Shown: positions 30,513-42,650 of the stretch, piece after piece
Position numbering within the stretch: the stretch's first letter is position 1
Layout: each line of letters begins with the position of its first letter
Origin: Deinandra increscens subsp. villosa
Taxonomy: Eukaryota > Streptophyta > Magnoliopsida > Asterales > Asteraceae
DNA length: 64,000 nucleotides
Assembly: GCA_039602395.1 (NCBI GenBank)
Contig: JBCNJP010000003.1
Span: forward strand, 64,966,278 to 65,030,277
Reading direction: 5' to 3'
Position numbers and translations under genes: made by a program
Notes under the pieces: model-generated
What the model was told of the DNA's origin: nothing
The model's database searches: none
Seen by the model: the letters and a program-made list of their open reading frames with translations, nothing else

Positions 30513-30960
30513 TATCGAAGTTGTGTCTGTTTGGGTAAAGCTCCATAATGTTCCTTTGGCAGCATACACAAATGATGGTTTGAGCATGCTTTTTCAAAAA
30601 ATTGGTAAACCAAAACACTTGGATTCCTACACGTCCTCTATGTGTTCGGATGTCTAGGGCAGGAGTAGGTTTGCTCGGGCTTTTGCGAAAATTTTAGCGA
30701 ATGCAGATTTTAAAGAAAAAATCTTTGTGGCTGTACCGGATGAGAATGGTAGCTATTACATAAAAGTTGTCATGGATGTGGAATATGAGTGGAAACCGCC
30801 AAGATGTGGCCACTATTGTGTCTTTGGAGATAATTCTAAAGAGTGTGTGAGACATATCCGGGACACTCAGAAGGGCAAAGTCGTTCAAGTGGAAGATGAT
30901 GAGGGATTTGTTATGGTGAACAAGAAAAAAAAAACGGTAAGAGAGGTGTTTTCAAAGTGA
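30513..30960 (+). pseudogene. LINE1 ORF1 fragment (DUF4283-like and CCHC knuckle)
   Basis: The plus-strand text VWVKLHNVPLAAYTNDGLSM, KIGKPKHLDSYTSSMCSDV, RFARAFAKILANADFKEKI and VAVPDENGSYYIKVVMDVEYEWKPPRC matches the DUF4283 plus zf-CCHC_4 protein found upstream of plant L1 ORF2. The zinc knuckle is decayed (CGHYCVFGDNSKEC, with the His lost). The N-terminus is missing and one stop lies near 30657. Such proteins bind LINE RNA. Confidence 0.75.
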
Positions 30961-31257
30961 CATAACCGAAGCAGACATTCGATTACATACTAGTAAATGG
31001 GGCGAAAATTGGAAAGGAGGCTAACGGTGGGGCTAAGAAAACTACGAAAACTGGGAATGAGGCTGGTGCGTCTTCAAGTAACAAACCTAAAGGGGATTTC
31101 TGTAACTCTTTTGATGCGTTAAACCTGGAAAGCTATTACGGGACGGATTATGAGAAGACGGATGGTGATGAAGTGTTGGATACTTTTGATGAAACATGAC
31201 GATTTATGGCTACCAAACCTCAAGGGGCAAGCACTCCTTCTGCTGGGGTTTCCGATG

Positions 31258-32005
31258 ATTAGTTTGGCCTCTTGGAATATTAGGGGGTTGAACCACCCTC
31301 TGAAACAAAAATAGGTTTAACATATGGTGCGTGGAAATAAAATTAGTCTGTGTGTTACCTTGGAATCCCATGTGGATGTTGATAACCTTTTCTCTGTGTG
31401 CAATGGAGTTGTTTTTCGGAGTTGGGATTGGATTTCAAATACTGGTAACTGTAGGAAAGGTACGAGAATTATTGTTGGTTGGGATAAACCGATGCTCGAT
31501 GTGATGGTTATTTCGATGTCAGATCAGATTATTCATTTGCAGACCCGGGTTAAGAACACGACCAAGGTGCTATTTTGTTCGATAGTTTATGCTCACAATT
31601 ATTATATAACGAGACGCTAGTTATGATCGGCGCCATATCCGCATAAAGCGTTTATAAATAATGGTCCTTGGGTTATCATGGGAGATTTTAACACTACTTT
31701 GCGGTTGGAGGATCGGTATGTGGGGTCCTCTAAAATCGATAGAGGTATGGTGGATTTATAAGAGTGTGCTGGATACATTGAGGTTTTCGACATTAATAGT
31801 ATGGGGATGCATTTCACTTGGAATCAAAAGCCTAATAGTGATGTGGGTCTTCTCAAGAAAATCGATAGGGTTATGGGTAACATTGGGTTCACTGGTTTGT
31901 ACCCGAATGCCCATGTTGTCTATCAGCCTTATCGCGTTTCTGACCACACTCCTTGCATCTTACATCTCCCAATGGATTTAGCTCGAACGAACCAACCATT
32001 TAAGT
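31258..32005 (+). pseudogene. LINE1 ORF2 endonuclease domain, broken
   Basis: It begins with the APE-type start SLASWNIRGLNHPLKQK, then after stops GVVFRSWDWISNTGNCRKGTRI, WVIMGDFNTTLRLEDR, MGMHFTWNQKPNSDVGLLKKIDRV and the catalytic-end motif VSDHTPCIL. The N (WNIRG), D (GDFN) and SDH motifs are present, but several in-frame stops and frame changes interrupt the domain. It would nick target DNA. Confidence 0.82.
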
Positions 32006-34891
32006 TTGCTAATTTTTTGGTTTTCAAACCGGAATTTAGGACAGTGGTGCAGGAAGGTTGGTCGGTGGAAGTTAGTGGTGTTAACCAATTTGTGTTAGTT
32101 AAGAAGCTCCGGTCGCTCAAAAAACCTCTGCGTAGAATGTTTCACATGCAAGGTGATATCCATAAAAATGTTACCATCCTCAGGGACCAGCTTGATGAAG
32201 ACCAACGAGCGATTGACAGGAACCCGTCATATAATCTCCTTCGTGAGTGGGAGGCTGAATGCCATTGGCGTTTTCAGTCTGCTAGTTTGGATGAGGAAAG
32301 ATTCCTCAAACAAAGGTTGAAAATTCATTGGCTTGCTACAGGGGATGCAAACACGAAATACTTTCACAATTCTCTGAAGTGAAAGAACTACCGGAGTCGC
32401 ATTGATAGTATCCAGGATGTCAATGGGGTGATTCATTCGGGTGCTTCCCTCCCGCAGGCGTTCGTCTGCCATTTTGAGCAATTTCTGGGCTCTACGTCCC
32501 CTACTAACCTTGATTCTATTGATAATCTTTTTGTGAACAGGATTAATGATTCCTTGGCTGAGAATATGATTCGGGATGTCACTGATGGGGAAATAAAGAC
32601 TGTGCTATTTTCTATGAGTGACGACAAAGCCCTAGGCCCGGATGGGTATTCTGCTACATTTTTCAAAAAAGCTTGGCCGATTATTCAAAAGGACTTCGTT
32701 GCAGCTGTTCGTGATTTTTTCATTACGGGTAAGCTGCTACAGGAGCTGAATCACACTATCATTGCTCTTATCCCTAAGGTTTCAACTCCAAAGAATGTTT
32801 TCGACTATCGTCCAATTGCCTGTTGCAACATTATCTATAAATGTATTAGCAAGATAATTGCTAATCGTATTAAAGAGAGTTTGCCGCATATTATTTGTGA
32901 TAACCAGTCGGCTTTTGTTCCTGGGAGACGTATTTCTAATAATATTTTGCTCACTCAGGAGATTATGCACAATTATCATAGAAGACTAGGGTCGGCTAGA
33001 TGTGCGTTTAAAGTAGATATACAAAAAACTTTTGATACAGTGAACTGGGTTTTCTTAGAGAAGGTCCCGAGGGGTTTCGGGTTCCACGAAAAAATGGTTG
33101 CTTAGATAATGAAGTGTGTTACTACCCCGTCCTATTCTATATGCATTAATGGGAGTATTCATGCTTATTTTATGGGGAGTAGGGGTCTCCGTCAGGGAGA
33201 TCCGGTGTCGCCATACCTATTTACTATGGTGATGGAAATCTTGACCCAGATTTTACGCCACATTATTGACAATAGTGTTGCATTTCGTCTTCATCACAAA
33301 TGTGCCAAACAACGTATTATCAACTTGTGTTTTACTGATGATCTCTTCTTGTTTGCTCATGGGGATATGTATTCGGTGAATTTCCTGACCCGTGCTTTAC
33401 ACAATTTTACAAAGATGTCTGGTTTAGTTCCTAATACTCAAAAGAGTACGGTTTTTTCTGTAACGTCCCGAAAAGTGTTAAACCTCTATTCTACCGTATG
33501 CTGAAGGGGATCTTCCCATTCGATATTTACGTGTGCCCCTCATATCGACTAGACTCAGATACTCTGACTACAACGTTCTTGTGGAGCGTTGGGACGCCAA
33601 ACTTTCCAGCGGGCTCAACAGGTTTCTTTCAGCGGCTAGTCGTGTTTAGCTTATTGTGTTTATGTTCTCTCTTCCATGCATGTCTATTGCTCCTCTATGT
33701 TCATGTTGCCTAATAGAACTATTGAGGAGATGGAAACAAAGATGCGTGCGTTCCTGTGGTGCAATGGGTCGGCTGCTCAAGGTCGGGCTAAAGTCTCTTG
33801 GAATGCCTTATGTGTTCCCAAGAGTGAAGGGGGTCTAGGTATATGTCGTTTAAAGGACATTAACATGGCGCTTATGGCTTACCATGCTTGGAGCATTCTG
33901 TCCCGAAGGAAGTCGCTTTGGGTCTCTTGGGTTTACATCACCATCTTCGAAAAAGACACTTTTGGGATTGTCGTATTGCTTTTAATTGCTGCTAGAGTTG
34001 GCATAAGATTTTGCTTCTTCGCCCTGTCCTTCGGGATCACATAGGAGTTAGTTAGGTGATGGGTCTACTACGTCAGCTTGGTACGATCACTGGAATCATA
34101 CTGGTCCGCTGGATTTGGTTATTACTCCTCGTATGATACATGCTGAGCGGTTTTCCTTAGATACTTCAGTTGCTGAGCTTCATAACCGTGGTATTCCGGA
34201 GAACTGAAAATATCTTGGTATTGTCCTTATGACGTTGCACCCGGGTGAGAGTGACAAACTCTACTGGTTCTCTAATGCCGGAAGGGATGATTTTTTAGCC
34301 TCTTTGACCTGGGATACGATTCGGGAAAGGCATGACTTAGTTTCGTGGGCTAAGGTGGTGTGGTTCCACCAGTGCATTCCCAAGCATGCTTTTCACATGT
34401 GGTTAATCTTTCGGAATCGTCTGCTTACTTAGGACAGAATCCTTCAGTGGGATCCCTCTAGGAGGCGAAACCAAAATATGATGTGTTGCCCGCTTTGCTA
34501 CTTTGATTTTGATTCCATTCAGCATTTATTTTTCCAGTGTGAGTATGTTAAAGTTGTCTGGGATATAGGTCGTGTGAAGACTGGATCGCAGGTTGTGAAC
34601 CCGAACTGGGAAGATATTGTTGTGGAGTTGTGTTCTTCGTCAACCTCTAAAATGATTAAGTTTGTTGCTGGCCGTATTGGGGTTGTTGCTGCTTCTTACT
34701 TGGTTTGGCATGAAAGTAATAATAGAATCTTTAGAAACCATGCTCATCCTCCGGATATATTAAGTAATCTTGTTATCGAAACTATTCAGTTAAGGCTCAT
34801 GAGTTTGAAATTTCGTGACTCTCCTTCTGTTCATCTTAAGCTGGTAGAGTGGGGTGTGGTCGGTAACGGTGTGTTCGATAATGGAGGCTAG
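32006..34891 (+). pseudogene. LINE1 ORF2 reverse transcriptase and zf-RVT region, broken
   Basis: The RT has SDDKALGPDGYSATFFKKAW, IIALIPKVSTPKNVFDYRPI, DNQSAFVPGRRISNNILL, motif A FKVDIQKTFDTVNW, then after a stop GSRGLRQGDPVSPYLF and motif C FTDDLFLF (usual FADD). Thumb and connection decay after 33480 through frameshifts. The C-terminal zf-RVT block reappears as WAKVVWFHQCIPKHAFHMWL, MMCCPLCYFDFDSIQHLFFQC and YLVWHESNNRIF up to the stop at 34891. At least six breaks make it inactive. Confidence 0.88.
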
Positions 34892-34966
34892 TTTTCTTGT
34901 CTTGGTTTGTACGCTTTTACTATTATTGAATCACCGGGGAAACCCTTTAAAAAAACTAATAAATAG

Positions 34967-35640
34967 CAAAGATTATATAGATAGAATACGTCTATCCCTT
35001 AAACCAAACCATGACTACTAGGAATCAAATCAAATATTCGAGTAAAAATATAATTCTATCATGCAATATGAATAATAATCGTTATATTGAAATCATTATG
35101 TACGCGATAGAAAAATAATCACATAGATATAAATCAAAAGGATCACATTGCATTAGATAATATCAATAAGTTTAGCCTCCCATGGCTATAAAACTAAAAG
35201 GAGTATTAGTAATACTGAATCTACACATTATAAATGCAAACCGAAATGTTATACGCGTCAGATCTTCGATTGGGATTGCTTCAGGACTTGAAATCTTTTC
35301 ACAAACACTTGAACAATATGACCAGAGCTCCTCCTAGATAGAATAACTTCACTCTGAATTAGAACTCTCGAACTCATCTAAAGGATTACAAGCACATTGT
35401 ACTTATGATATGAAATTACGATTTCCGGGAATGCATTCTTAACGAGCCGTTATGGCTGTAACATGTTGTTACCGGCATCAGAAATCCACGAATTAGGGTT
35501 TTGCCATAAATCTTGTAATGGGTCGTGATGAGCTAACGAGGCGTGACGTGGAGAACAAGTCACTACCTGTGAATCTTCATCAAATTCACCTCAAAAACCT
35601 CCTAATTCAATTGTCACTTTGATCACCTTTGAGAACCTGT
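34967..35640 (-). repeat. Probable distal part of element E 5' LTR
   Basis: Non-coding and AT-rich; no ORF. It resumes after the LINE1 tail and has the same general character as the E LTR piece left of LINE1. Assignment is by position only. Confidence 0.3.
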
Positions 35641-35759
35641 TTATGACATTCTAGACCAAACAAAGGTAAACTAGACCAAAATAACACATAAACTATCAAC
35701 AAGAAAGGGAGTTTGACCATAAAATAGATGTATACTTCGGAGTAATCAATTTTTGAGCT

Positions 35760-36580
35760 TGTTTTACAGATTGAGGAACCGAAAGATATCACAAAGAAGG
35801 CTGAAGAGAAGGATAGAGTAAGAGATGAGGATGGATACTTGATTGATTTCGGTCCATACTTTCCAAAATCTTGAGATTCAATAGAACTAGCACCTGCAGC
35901 TCCCAAGGTTGATCCTGGTGCCATAGTCAGCTCCACTAAAGAACATAAGGCACATCATCAGCGGAAAGTGCTTCCCTCACCCTGAGTTCAATCCTCAAGA
36001 CAAAGGCAAAGAAAAGATGTTTGTTGAACAAGCTGATAGGGAAGAAAGGGAAAATCACTGTGTGCTATCTCTTATACATGTTTTTACCCCTAAGTACAAG
36101 ACTGACTGCTCAAGAAGAGTCTTTCTTCCAATGACTAATAAATGGGGAGAAGATAAATACAGACTTAGGAAGGTTGACAAAGATTTTCAAAATCTTCTTA
36201 TTGATAGGCTAAAGGGTGACCGAATTCAATGCAAAAACATCAGGGAGCTTAGAAGAATAAGAAAAGAAGGGGTTGTCATACCTAAAGAAGAGACTACCCC
36301 TGCAAATGAAGACCTCACTCAAGAAGAGATCGATAAAGTCATTAATAATGAGACTGAAATTTAAAAAGAAACAGAGTTGAACCGGTTGTTACTGATGAGG
36401 CCCTTGCTCACAAGATGGCTGATGATTATGATCTATACCAAGATGACAATGTCATTAAGTCTATGATCAATGAAGCCATAAATAGATCTGAACAAGATAG
36501 ACTGAAAAGGCTTGAAGGGGAAACTGCTGAAAGAAGAGAAAAGATAAAGAAGAAATATAGCAGTGATCTCTCTTAAGTAA
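35760..36580 (+). pseudogene. Unidentified charged ORF remnant (possible Sirevirus third-ORF relative)
   Basis: Plus-strand pieces: EEPKDITKKAEEKDRVRDEDGY near 35770, then GKEKMFVEQADREERENHC through YRLRKVDKDFQNLLIDRLKG to NNETEI (36017-36364), then after a stop and frameshift MADDYDLYQDDNVIKSMINE and LKRLEGETAERREKIKKKYSSDLS (36415-36573). It is highly charged, coiled-coil-like and has no recognised domain. The composition recalls the C-terminal part of Sirevirus third ORFs, but I cannot show homology. It could equally be part of an unrelated element. Confidence 0.35.
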
Positions 36581-36750
36581 CCTAGAAGATCTGGCTCAAG
36601 TCTTGAAGGGGAAACTGCTGAAAGAAGAGAAAAGATAAAGAAGAAATATAGCAGTGATCTCTCTTAAGTAACCTAGACTGAAAAGGCTTGAAGGGGAAAC
36701 TGCTGAAAGAAGAGAAAAGATAAAGAAGAAATATAGCAGTGATCTTTCTT
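36501..36750 (+). repeat. Triplicated 76-bp segment
   Basis: A block starting CTTGAAGGGGAAACTGC occurs at 36511-36586, 36602-36677 and 36687 to about 36750 (third copy truncated). Copies are nearly identical, with spacings of 91 and 85 bases. The duplicated text is the end of the charged ORF plus its stop codon. Confidence 0.85.
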
Positions 36751-37175
36751 TAAAACTTTCTTCTGAGTCTTCTTGTATTGCTCATTACCCTCACATCTTT
36801 CAGCAATAGCATCCCACAATTCTTTACAAGTTGTGTAATTCTTAAACTGATGCATCAAGTCTTTAGGTAAAGCCATTATAAGAAAGCTATACGTTTTCTT
36901 CTCTCGAGCAAAGAATTTCTTTTCATCAGCATCAAAATCACTTATCATCTTTGGCTTTCTTGGGCTTATCATTGGATACTCATATTCTTTTTCAATCGGA
37001 ATCTACGAATCAACATCTTGAGAAAATATGTATGACTCAAATTATTTCTTCCAATTGTGGTAATCTTCCAATTGTAACAACTTAGGAACCTTCTGAGTTG
37101 TTCCTATCTCATTATCATAGTTCATCATTGCTTGTATCGATGTTTGAGCAGCTGAAAATGCGTGAAAATCACTCA
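36751..37175 (-). pseudogene. gag: Element G gag N-terminal fragment (UBN2-type copia gag)
   Basis: The minus-strand ATG near 37175 begins MSDFHAFSAA. It is followed by IGTTQKVPKLLQLEDYHNW, a stop, MISDFDADEKKFFAREKKTYSFLIMALPKDLMHQFKNYTTCKELWDAIAERCEGNEQYKK and KKVLK. This is the same gag family as B and K, clearly diverged. The gene ends abruptly at about 36751, where it meets the triplicated repeat, so about two thirds of gag and everything downstream is missing. Confidence 0.82.
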
Positions 37176-37870
37176 TTTTGAAGTTAAAAATCGACCGTCA
37201 AAACTTCGAACTCAAAAACGAAGGTCTTCCAAGCGGATTTTGGGGGTCAAACCGGAGGGTACTGACCATTAGGATAGTAAAAGTCTAGATCTCGGAAAGA
37301 CAAACGTTTTGGCTGGTATTAGCTCCCGTAACTCTTAACGGATTGCAAGTTACGTCAATTTTAGTGAAGACATGTTTTCTGCCAGCGGACCAACCTGTTC
37401 TCAGCGGACTAGTTCCGGACCAAATAAACTCAGCGAATCAAAAGTGGACCAGATTATCTCAGCGGACCAGATTTGTACCTGCGGACCAGACACGGACCAG
37501 GTATATTCTGCGGACCAAATTTGGTACGGCGGACCAAATGGTACGACAGACCAAATGGTATGGCGGACCAGAAAATAACCGCCACGGACCAACTTTGAAG
37601 ATAGCCTAGCGGACCAGTTGCGGATCAACTGTTCTTCGGCCGGACCAGAAGCGGACCACGCTGATCATGACTGATTTTCGCGAATTTTGACGTTTGGAGC
37701 TGGAATTTGATTTAGTAAGATGCGAAATCACTCCAGGAACACTCAGAAATCATTTTTCACCTCGGAAACACTCGGAATTGAGAACATTTGATGAAAAACG
37801 AAGAAAACCCACACTTTCTCACTCTAGAACTCGAAAATTTGCCAAAATCATAGCAGTAGAGGAACCAATC
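37176..37870 (-). other. Element G leader with GCGGACCA microrepeats
   Basis: Untranslated region between PBS and gag. GGACCA occurs 13 times by eye between 37380 and 37660, usually as GCGGACCA, mixed with GGTAC words near 37520-37570. The G LTR carries GCGGACCA and GTACCA too. Confidence 0.75.
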
Positions 37871-37882
37871 GCTCTGATACCA
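37871..37882 (-). other. Element G primer binding site
   Basis: On the minus strand TGGTATCAGAGC lies 2 bases after the LTR; tRNA-iMet type. Confidence 0.88.
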
Positions 37883-37884
37883 CT

Positions 37885-38261
37885 TGTAAAACCACTGTAC
37901 GATCTTACTACTGCATGATTCGGTAATCGGATAAGCAACAAGAAGTAAATAAAGCTTCGCTTTATTGATTCACAAAGAGGATTACACAAAGTTTAGAGAG
38001 AGAGAGTTACACACTCAGTTTACACACGGTTAAGAGTAGAGAATGACAGAAGTTCTATCTAGCTCTCTCTCTAACAAACTATTTATAGTAGTCACATACT
38101 AACTGGCGGACCACCAGTGTACCATTTGGTACGCTCGTACCAAATAAGCTACGAACCATTTGGTACATCGACATTAGTATGTTACCACTAAGACTCACAA
38201 AGATGCTCTAGATAAGATACAATACACGAGACACACGTTAGCATAGGGATATGCTCTAACA
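37885..38261 (-). repeat. Element G 5' LTR
   Basis: 377 bp, TGTAAAACC to TCTAACA on the plus strand (TG...CA on both strands). TATAAATAG in minus orientation is at 38080-38088. It is flanked on the right by LINE2 coding sequence. No matching 3' LTR is found in the window. Confidence 0.8.
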
Positions 38262-38769
38262 TTACTCGGCGGCTTTCTTCAAGAAAGCTTGGCCGGTTGT
38301 TGGTAATGATGTATGTGACGTTGTTCAGGATTTCTTTAGGACTGGGAAACTTCTTCAGGAGCTCAACCACACTAGCATTGCACTTATTCCCAAGGTTACC
38401 ACCCCTGCGGCTGTTACCGACTACAGACCTATATCTTGCTGTAATGTGGTGTATAAATGCATCAAAAAGATTATTGCTGATCGAATTAAAATGGATCTTG
38501 CCAGTATTGTTGATATTAATCAGTCGGCGTTTATTCCTGGTAGGAAAATCTCTGTCAACATCCTTCTTGTCTAGGAGCTGATGCATAAGTACCACCGGTC
38601 GGTGGGGCCTCCTCGGTGTGCATTCAAAATTGATATCCAGAAAGCTTACGATACTATGGATTGGGGTTTTCTAAAGGATGTTCTCGTTGGGTTTGGGTTC
38701 CATCGTACTATGGTAGGCTGGATTATGACATGTGTCTCTACTCCTTCCTACTCTATATGTGTCAATGGT
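38262..38769 (+). pseudogene. LINE2 RT, upstream part
   Basis: Reads YSAAFFKKAWPVV, LLQELNHTSIALIPKVTT, DYRPISCCNVVYKCIKKIIADRI, NQSAFIPGRKISVNILL, a stop, then motif A CAFKIDIQKAYDTMDW and PSYSICVNG up to the H insertion. The fingers and first catalytic Asp of a non-LTR RT are present. Confidence 0.88.
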
Positions 38770-40691
38770 TGATGTGTTCGGAACGTACCTAAAAATGCTA
38801 TTAAAACCTAGACCTAAACCTAGACCTAGACACACCTAATTTTACCGAAACTACCTAAACTAAACCGAACCTAAGGCAAGTGTACCTGTCGGATTGTAGC
38901 TAAGCTAAGGCAAGACCGGGAATATCGAACCCTAGAGACACTCTATAGACAAAACTAACTTAGACCTAAGAAATGGAAATTGAGAATTGAATTTGGTTTT
39001 TGGAATTTAGGAATTAATTTAGCTAATTTAACTAACAACTAACGATCGGAAACAAGAAGCTTCTGAGAAAACAATCAAATACGGAAAAGTCACCACCTAG
39101 ACCTGGAATCCCAATTAATACCTATAATCAAACCTGACTTTGACAATTCTGATGAATCCTAGTTCATCTTTTAAGTCCTTCCTAGTAATTGTTTCTAACG
39201 CCCGAACAGGAGTTCACCTTTTGGGTACGTCCTACCTCAACTAAACCTAACTACCCTCGAATCTAATCTAAGGCACCCTAGACTAGCAGGAGCTACCACT
39301 AACCAACTGTAAATGACTCGGAAAAGCAAGTTAGAAAACTAACCTAGGGAATTTCCTTTTGGGACAATTTGATCCTAAGCAATTTACCAACCCGACTACC
39401 CAATAACTATCACCCTTTTAAGGTTATTTAGCAAGCAGCACACAAGATTCAAATAACCAATTATCAACTAACCCTATGACCACAATTAAGCAATCACATT
39501 AAATCGCAAGTATAACCCTACAAGTTAACTACTTTACCCAAACCGGAAGACATCCGCAAGCAAAGCAAGGATTAATTTATAACTAGAAATCTAAATCAAG
39601 CACACAAACGCATCATCACAGAAAATTAATGGAATTTAATAGAAACAAAACATCAATCAAATTGTCAAAAGTCAAATACGATCATAGATACCAAAAGTTC
39701 ATCACAACGGTCTAGATGGTGGTATAGATTTAGCCAACCACCATAATCAAAGTAAAATTACAGACAAAGTCATAAACTTTAACCCTAAACATGGTTCTTA
39801 AACTAAACTAATACAAGAAATCAAAGAAAGAAACTAAACCGGATGATTGAATTGAATGTAGTTTATGATTCCGGTCGATCCTCCTTGACTCCTAGCCTTT
39901 CACGCCTTCAAAAATCATCTCTGATTATCGTCCAAAAGCTCCCTCTCACGGCTGGAAATTCAAAACCCCTAAGGGCTTGTTTGGGATTGCTTTTGGAAAC
40001 TGCTTTTGGCTTTTGGAGGAGGCAAAAAGTCAAAAATGCCCCTCTAAAAGCAGCAAAAAGCCACAATGTTGTGACTTATTAGCTTTTGGAGGGGTATTTT
40101 GTGACTTTTTGCCTCCTCCAAAAGCCAAAAGCAGTTTTCAAAAGCAATCCCAAACAAGCCCTAAATAATGTTTCGTAGGGTTCTGTTCCGTAGGGTTTCT
40201 GTTCTCCCCCTTTCCTTTGAACTCTCCTCTCCTATTTATTTAATTTCCTTCGCAAGTCCCCCACTTGAATTAATTCTCGTCCGTAATGAAGTCGGTTTCC
40301 ACCGACTTTAAAATCCATTCTTTCTTTTGACCACAAAATTAATGCATCGAATTGCATAGATTTTTTTCCATATTTTTATTCTTAACCCTCATTCTTTCAA
40401 TTTAATTAACTTGCAGCCCTTTAATCTTTTATAATTAAATCTCTAGACCCTTAAACTTTGACAAAATGTCATACCATCCCCTTAGACTCTTATATCAACC
40501 TACAACTTCTCATATGCTCGGGTGGCCTCGGGATTTGGCTAAATACCTACAAAAAATAAATAAAAACATAAACAAAGACTCAAAGACACAAACTTTATTA
40601 AAAACAACTAAAACTAATAAAAACCACTCAAATTGACTCAAAATATATAAATAAATACTCAGAAATTAGAGATGTGTTTTGCAACACATCA
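38770..40691 (-). repeat. Element H 3' LTR (left copy, with MITE)
   Basis: TGATGTG...AACACATCA. It is 194 bp longer than the right LTR; 192 bp of that is the MITE plus one TAA. Confidence 0.92.
39973..40161. mobile_element. Tourist-like (PIF/Harbinger) MITE
   Basis: 189 bp with terminal inverted repeats over 50 bp long starting GGGCTTGTTTGGGATTGC. It is flanked by the 3-bp TSD TAA (39970-39972 and 40162-40164). The right LTR of H has the empty site (CCCCTAAATAATG), so the insertion is directly proven. The TIR start and TAA target fit Tourist elements. No transposase. Confidence 0.92.
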
Positions 40692-42650
40692 AATATCCCC
40701 ACACTGACTCATTTTTCGTCCTCGAAAAATACTACAACGGAATCATAACCAGGAGATTGACTTCTAAGTATTCAACATTCAAATTTATCTATCCACCATA
40801 CTATTCCACAATCCAAAACGTAATAACACACTAACTACAATTGCCGATATTTCGATCCGACTAAACCCAACCACTTACCTTTTGTTTCGCCCCCATGTGT
40901 TTATGAAATTATCGAATAATAGCTCAGTCTACCTATGGGTCCCACTAAAGAAAGCTCAAGTTCAACCTACTACCGAATCATACTCAGTCAAAATAAAGAG
41001 TATAAAGATTAATGTTTTATATTTTTCCCACCCTCCTTAAACCAGATACTAGGATGTCCAAAGAATAATGAATTGATGGAATGCGAAATTTTGAGCATTT
41101 ATTCTCTACTATTCTAATATTCTTTTCTTTTTTTTCTTTTTTTTCTTTTTTTTAATAACTTTAATTGGTCACTTTTACCTAAAATTACCAACGGACATCA
41201 TCAGAGGCATTCTTTTCGAGATGCTATCCCTAAAATCATACCTGAGTATTTTGCCCGCGAGATCCGGAACATCATCAGAGGCACTTACCACGGGATACCA
41301 TCCTTAGTTCGTACATGAGTATTTTGTCCCTTCACTCTAAATGCATTAACCAAGTTATTACCTAACATGCTCATTGGACTATTATAAGGACATAGGAGTA
41401 TCTAGCCTAAAGCGGTCTCTTTCCTCCTAATCATCAGTTTCAACATTCCTATCACTCCTAAAATGGGAACCCACTAACAGACTAATTAACATATTTATAC
41501 AACAATAAACACACAGGCTATTTAAGCTACTCCTAGATCAGCTGGACCTACCGACACATCATAGTTTAGTAATGCTTTCCATTCTCACCATACTTTACCA
41601 CATTACCATATTATTGACTTTTATTCATTATTTTAACATTCAAACACAAAATTAGAAAACCAATTCCCAGTTTTACCTATCATTTTCCATTATGTTGCAG
41701 CCAGATTCTTGGACAATTTTGAACAATTTTTCAAAATTTTTTTTTTGTTTTTTTTAGACACACTACAAATAAAATAAAAACTCAAGACGCAAGTCTCCCA
41801 TCCCCACACTTGAATCACACATTGTCCCCAATGTGGAATGGAAATAAAGCAAAGCAGAATAAAAATAAACACACGCACGATAAAAAAATGCAAACGAAAA
41901 TTAAAAAGAAAAATAAAGTCGAACGGACTCCCCTGATTATTTATTTAGATGAATGGCAAGCGAGCTCGTAACCGCAGGTACTCCAATGAAGTATATGCAA
42001 ATTCTATGCACGAATATCATCGGACTTGTACGACACAAACAAAAACAACCACACGACTCGACTCGACCAAAATGTTAGTAACAATTACGAAAAATAAAAT
42101 CACAAAAACATAAACTAAGGACGAAGTAAAATAAAATTAAAAATTAAATTGAATTGATGTTTACCTGGAAAAACGACAACTCACTAACCAGCAAACCAAA
42201 ATGTAAAAATTAAAGAACTTTCCTGGTCTGCTACTTCCTCGCGTATCGCGATGATCTTCAGAAAACTCTCGCGTACCGCGAGAAACACTCAAATCAAATC
42301 CGGCGGTTCTCCACTTCTCCAGGCGTATCGCCTACGCCTTCCAACCTTCCAGGCGATACGCCTGGAACCATATTTCTAGGGAATTTTGAGCTTTTAGCCC
42401 CCAAAAAGTTTCTATCTCTTTTACTCTCCGCTCCAGGTCCTTTGGTCGAAATTTCCAGCCAAACGAACACTTTAGACCTGCAAATTCAACCCAAAAATCC
42501 TCTTCTATCTTTTCCACATCTTAAGTCTCCCGAATCACCTGCAAACACCGAAAAACACAAAACCGAAAAGACGCAAGATGCACAAAAAACCTAAATTTGC
42601 ATGAAATTAAAGACACAACTACATAATATACAAACCGGGCACTCAATCAA
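40692..42650 (-). other. Element H 3' non-coding region
   Basis: About 1.96 kb between the protease stop and the LTR. It begins next to the LTR with a purine-rich tract (minus strand TGTGGGGATATT). No RT or integrase text is visible in any frame. A palindrome cluster with GCGTATCGC/GCGATACGC words lies at 42239-42372. The remainder is AT-rich. Confidence 0.75.

Larger units (their letters stand above)
30513..34966 (+). mobile_element. LINE1: L1-type non-LTR retrotransposon, 5' truncated, degenerate
   Basis: Plus strand. It holds an ORF1 remnant, endonuclease, RT and a zf-RVT C-terminal region, ending at GAATCACCGGGGAAACCC with a short A-rich tail. LINE2 ends with nearly the same words (GAATCACCGGGGTAACCC at about 49500), which defines the 3' end of the family. 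It starts abruptly inside ORF1, as expected for 5' truncation. No target duplication is clear. Confidence 0.85.
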
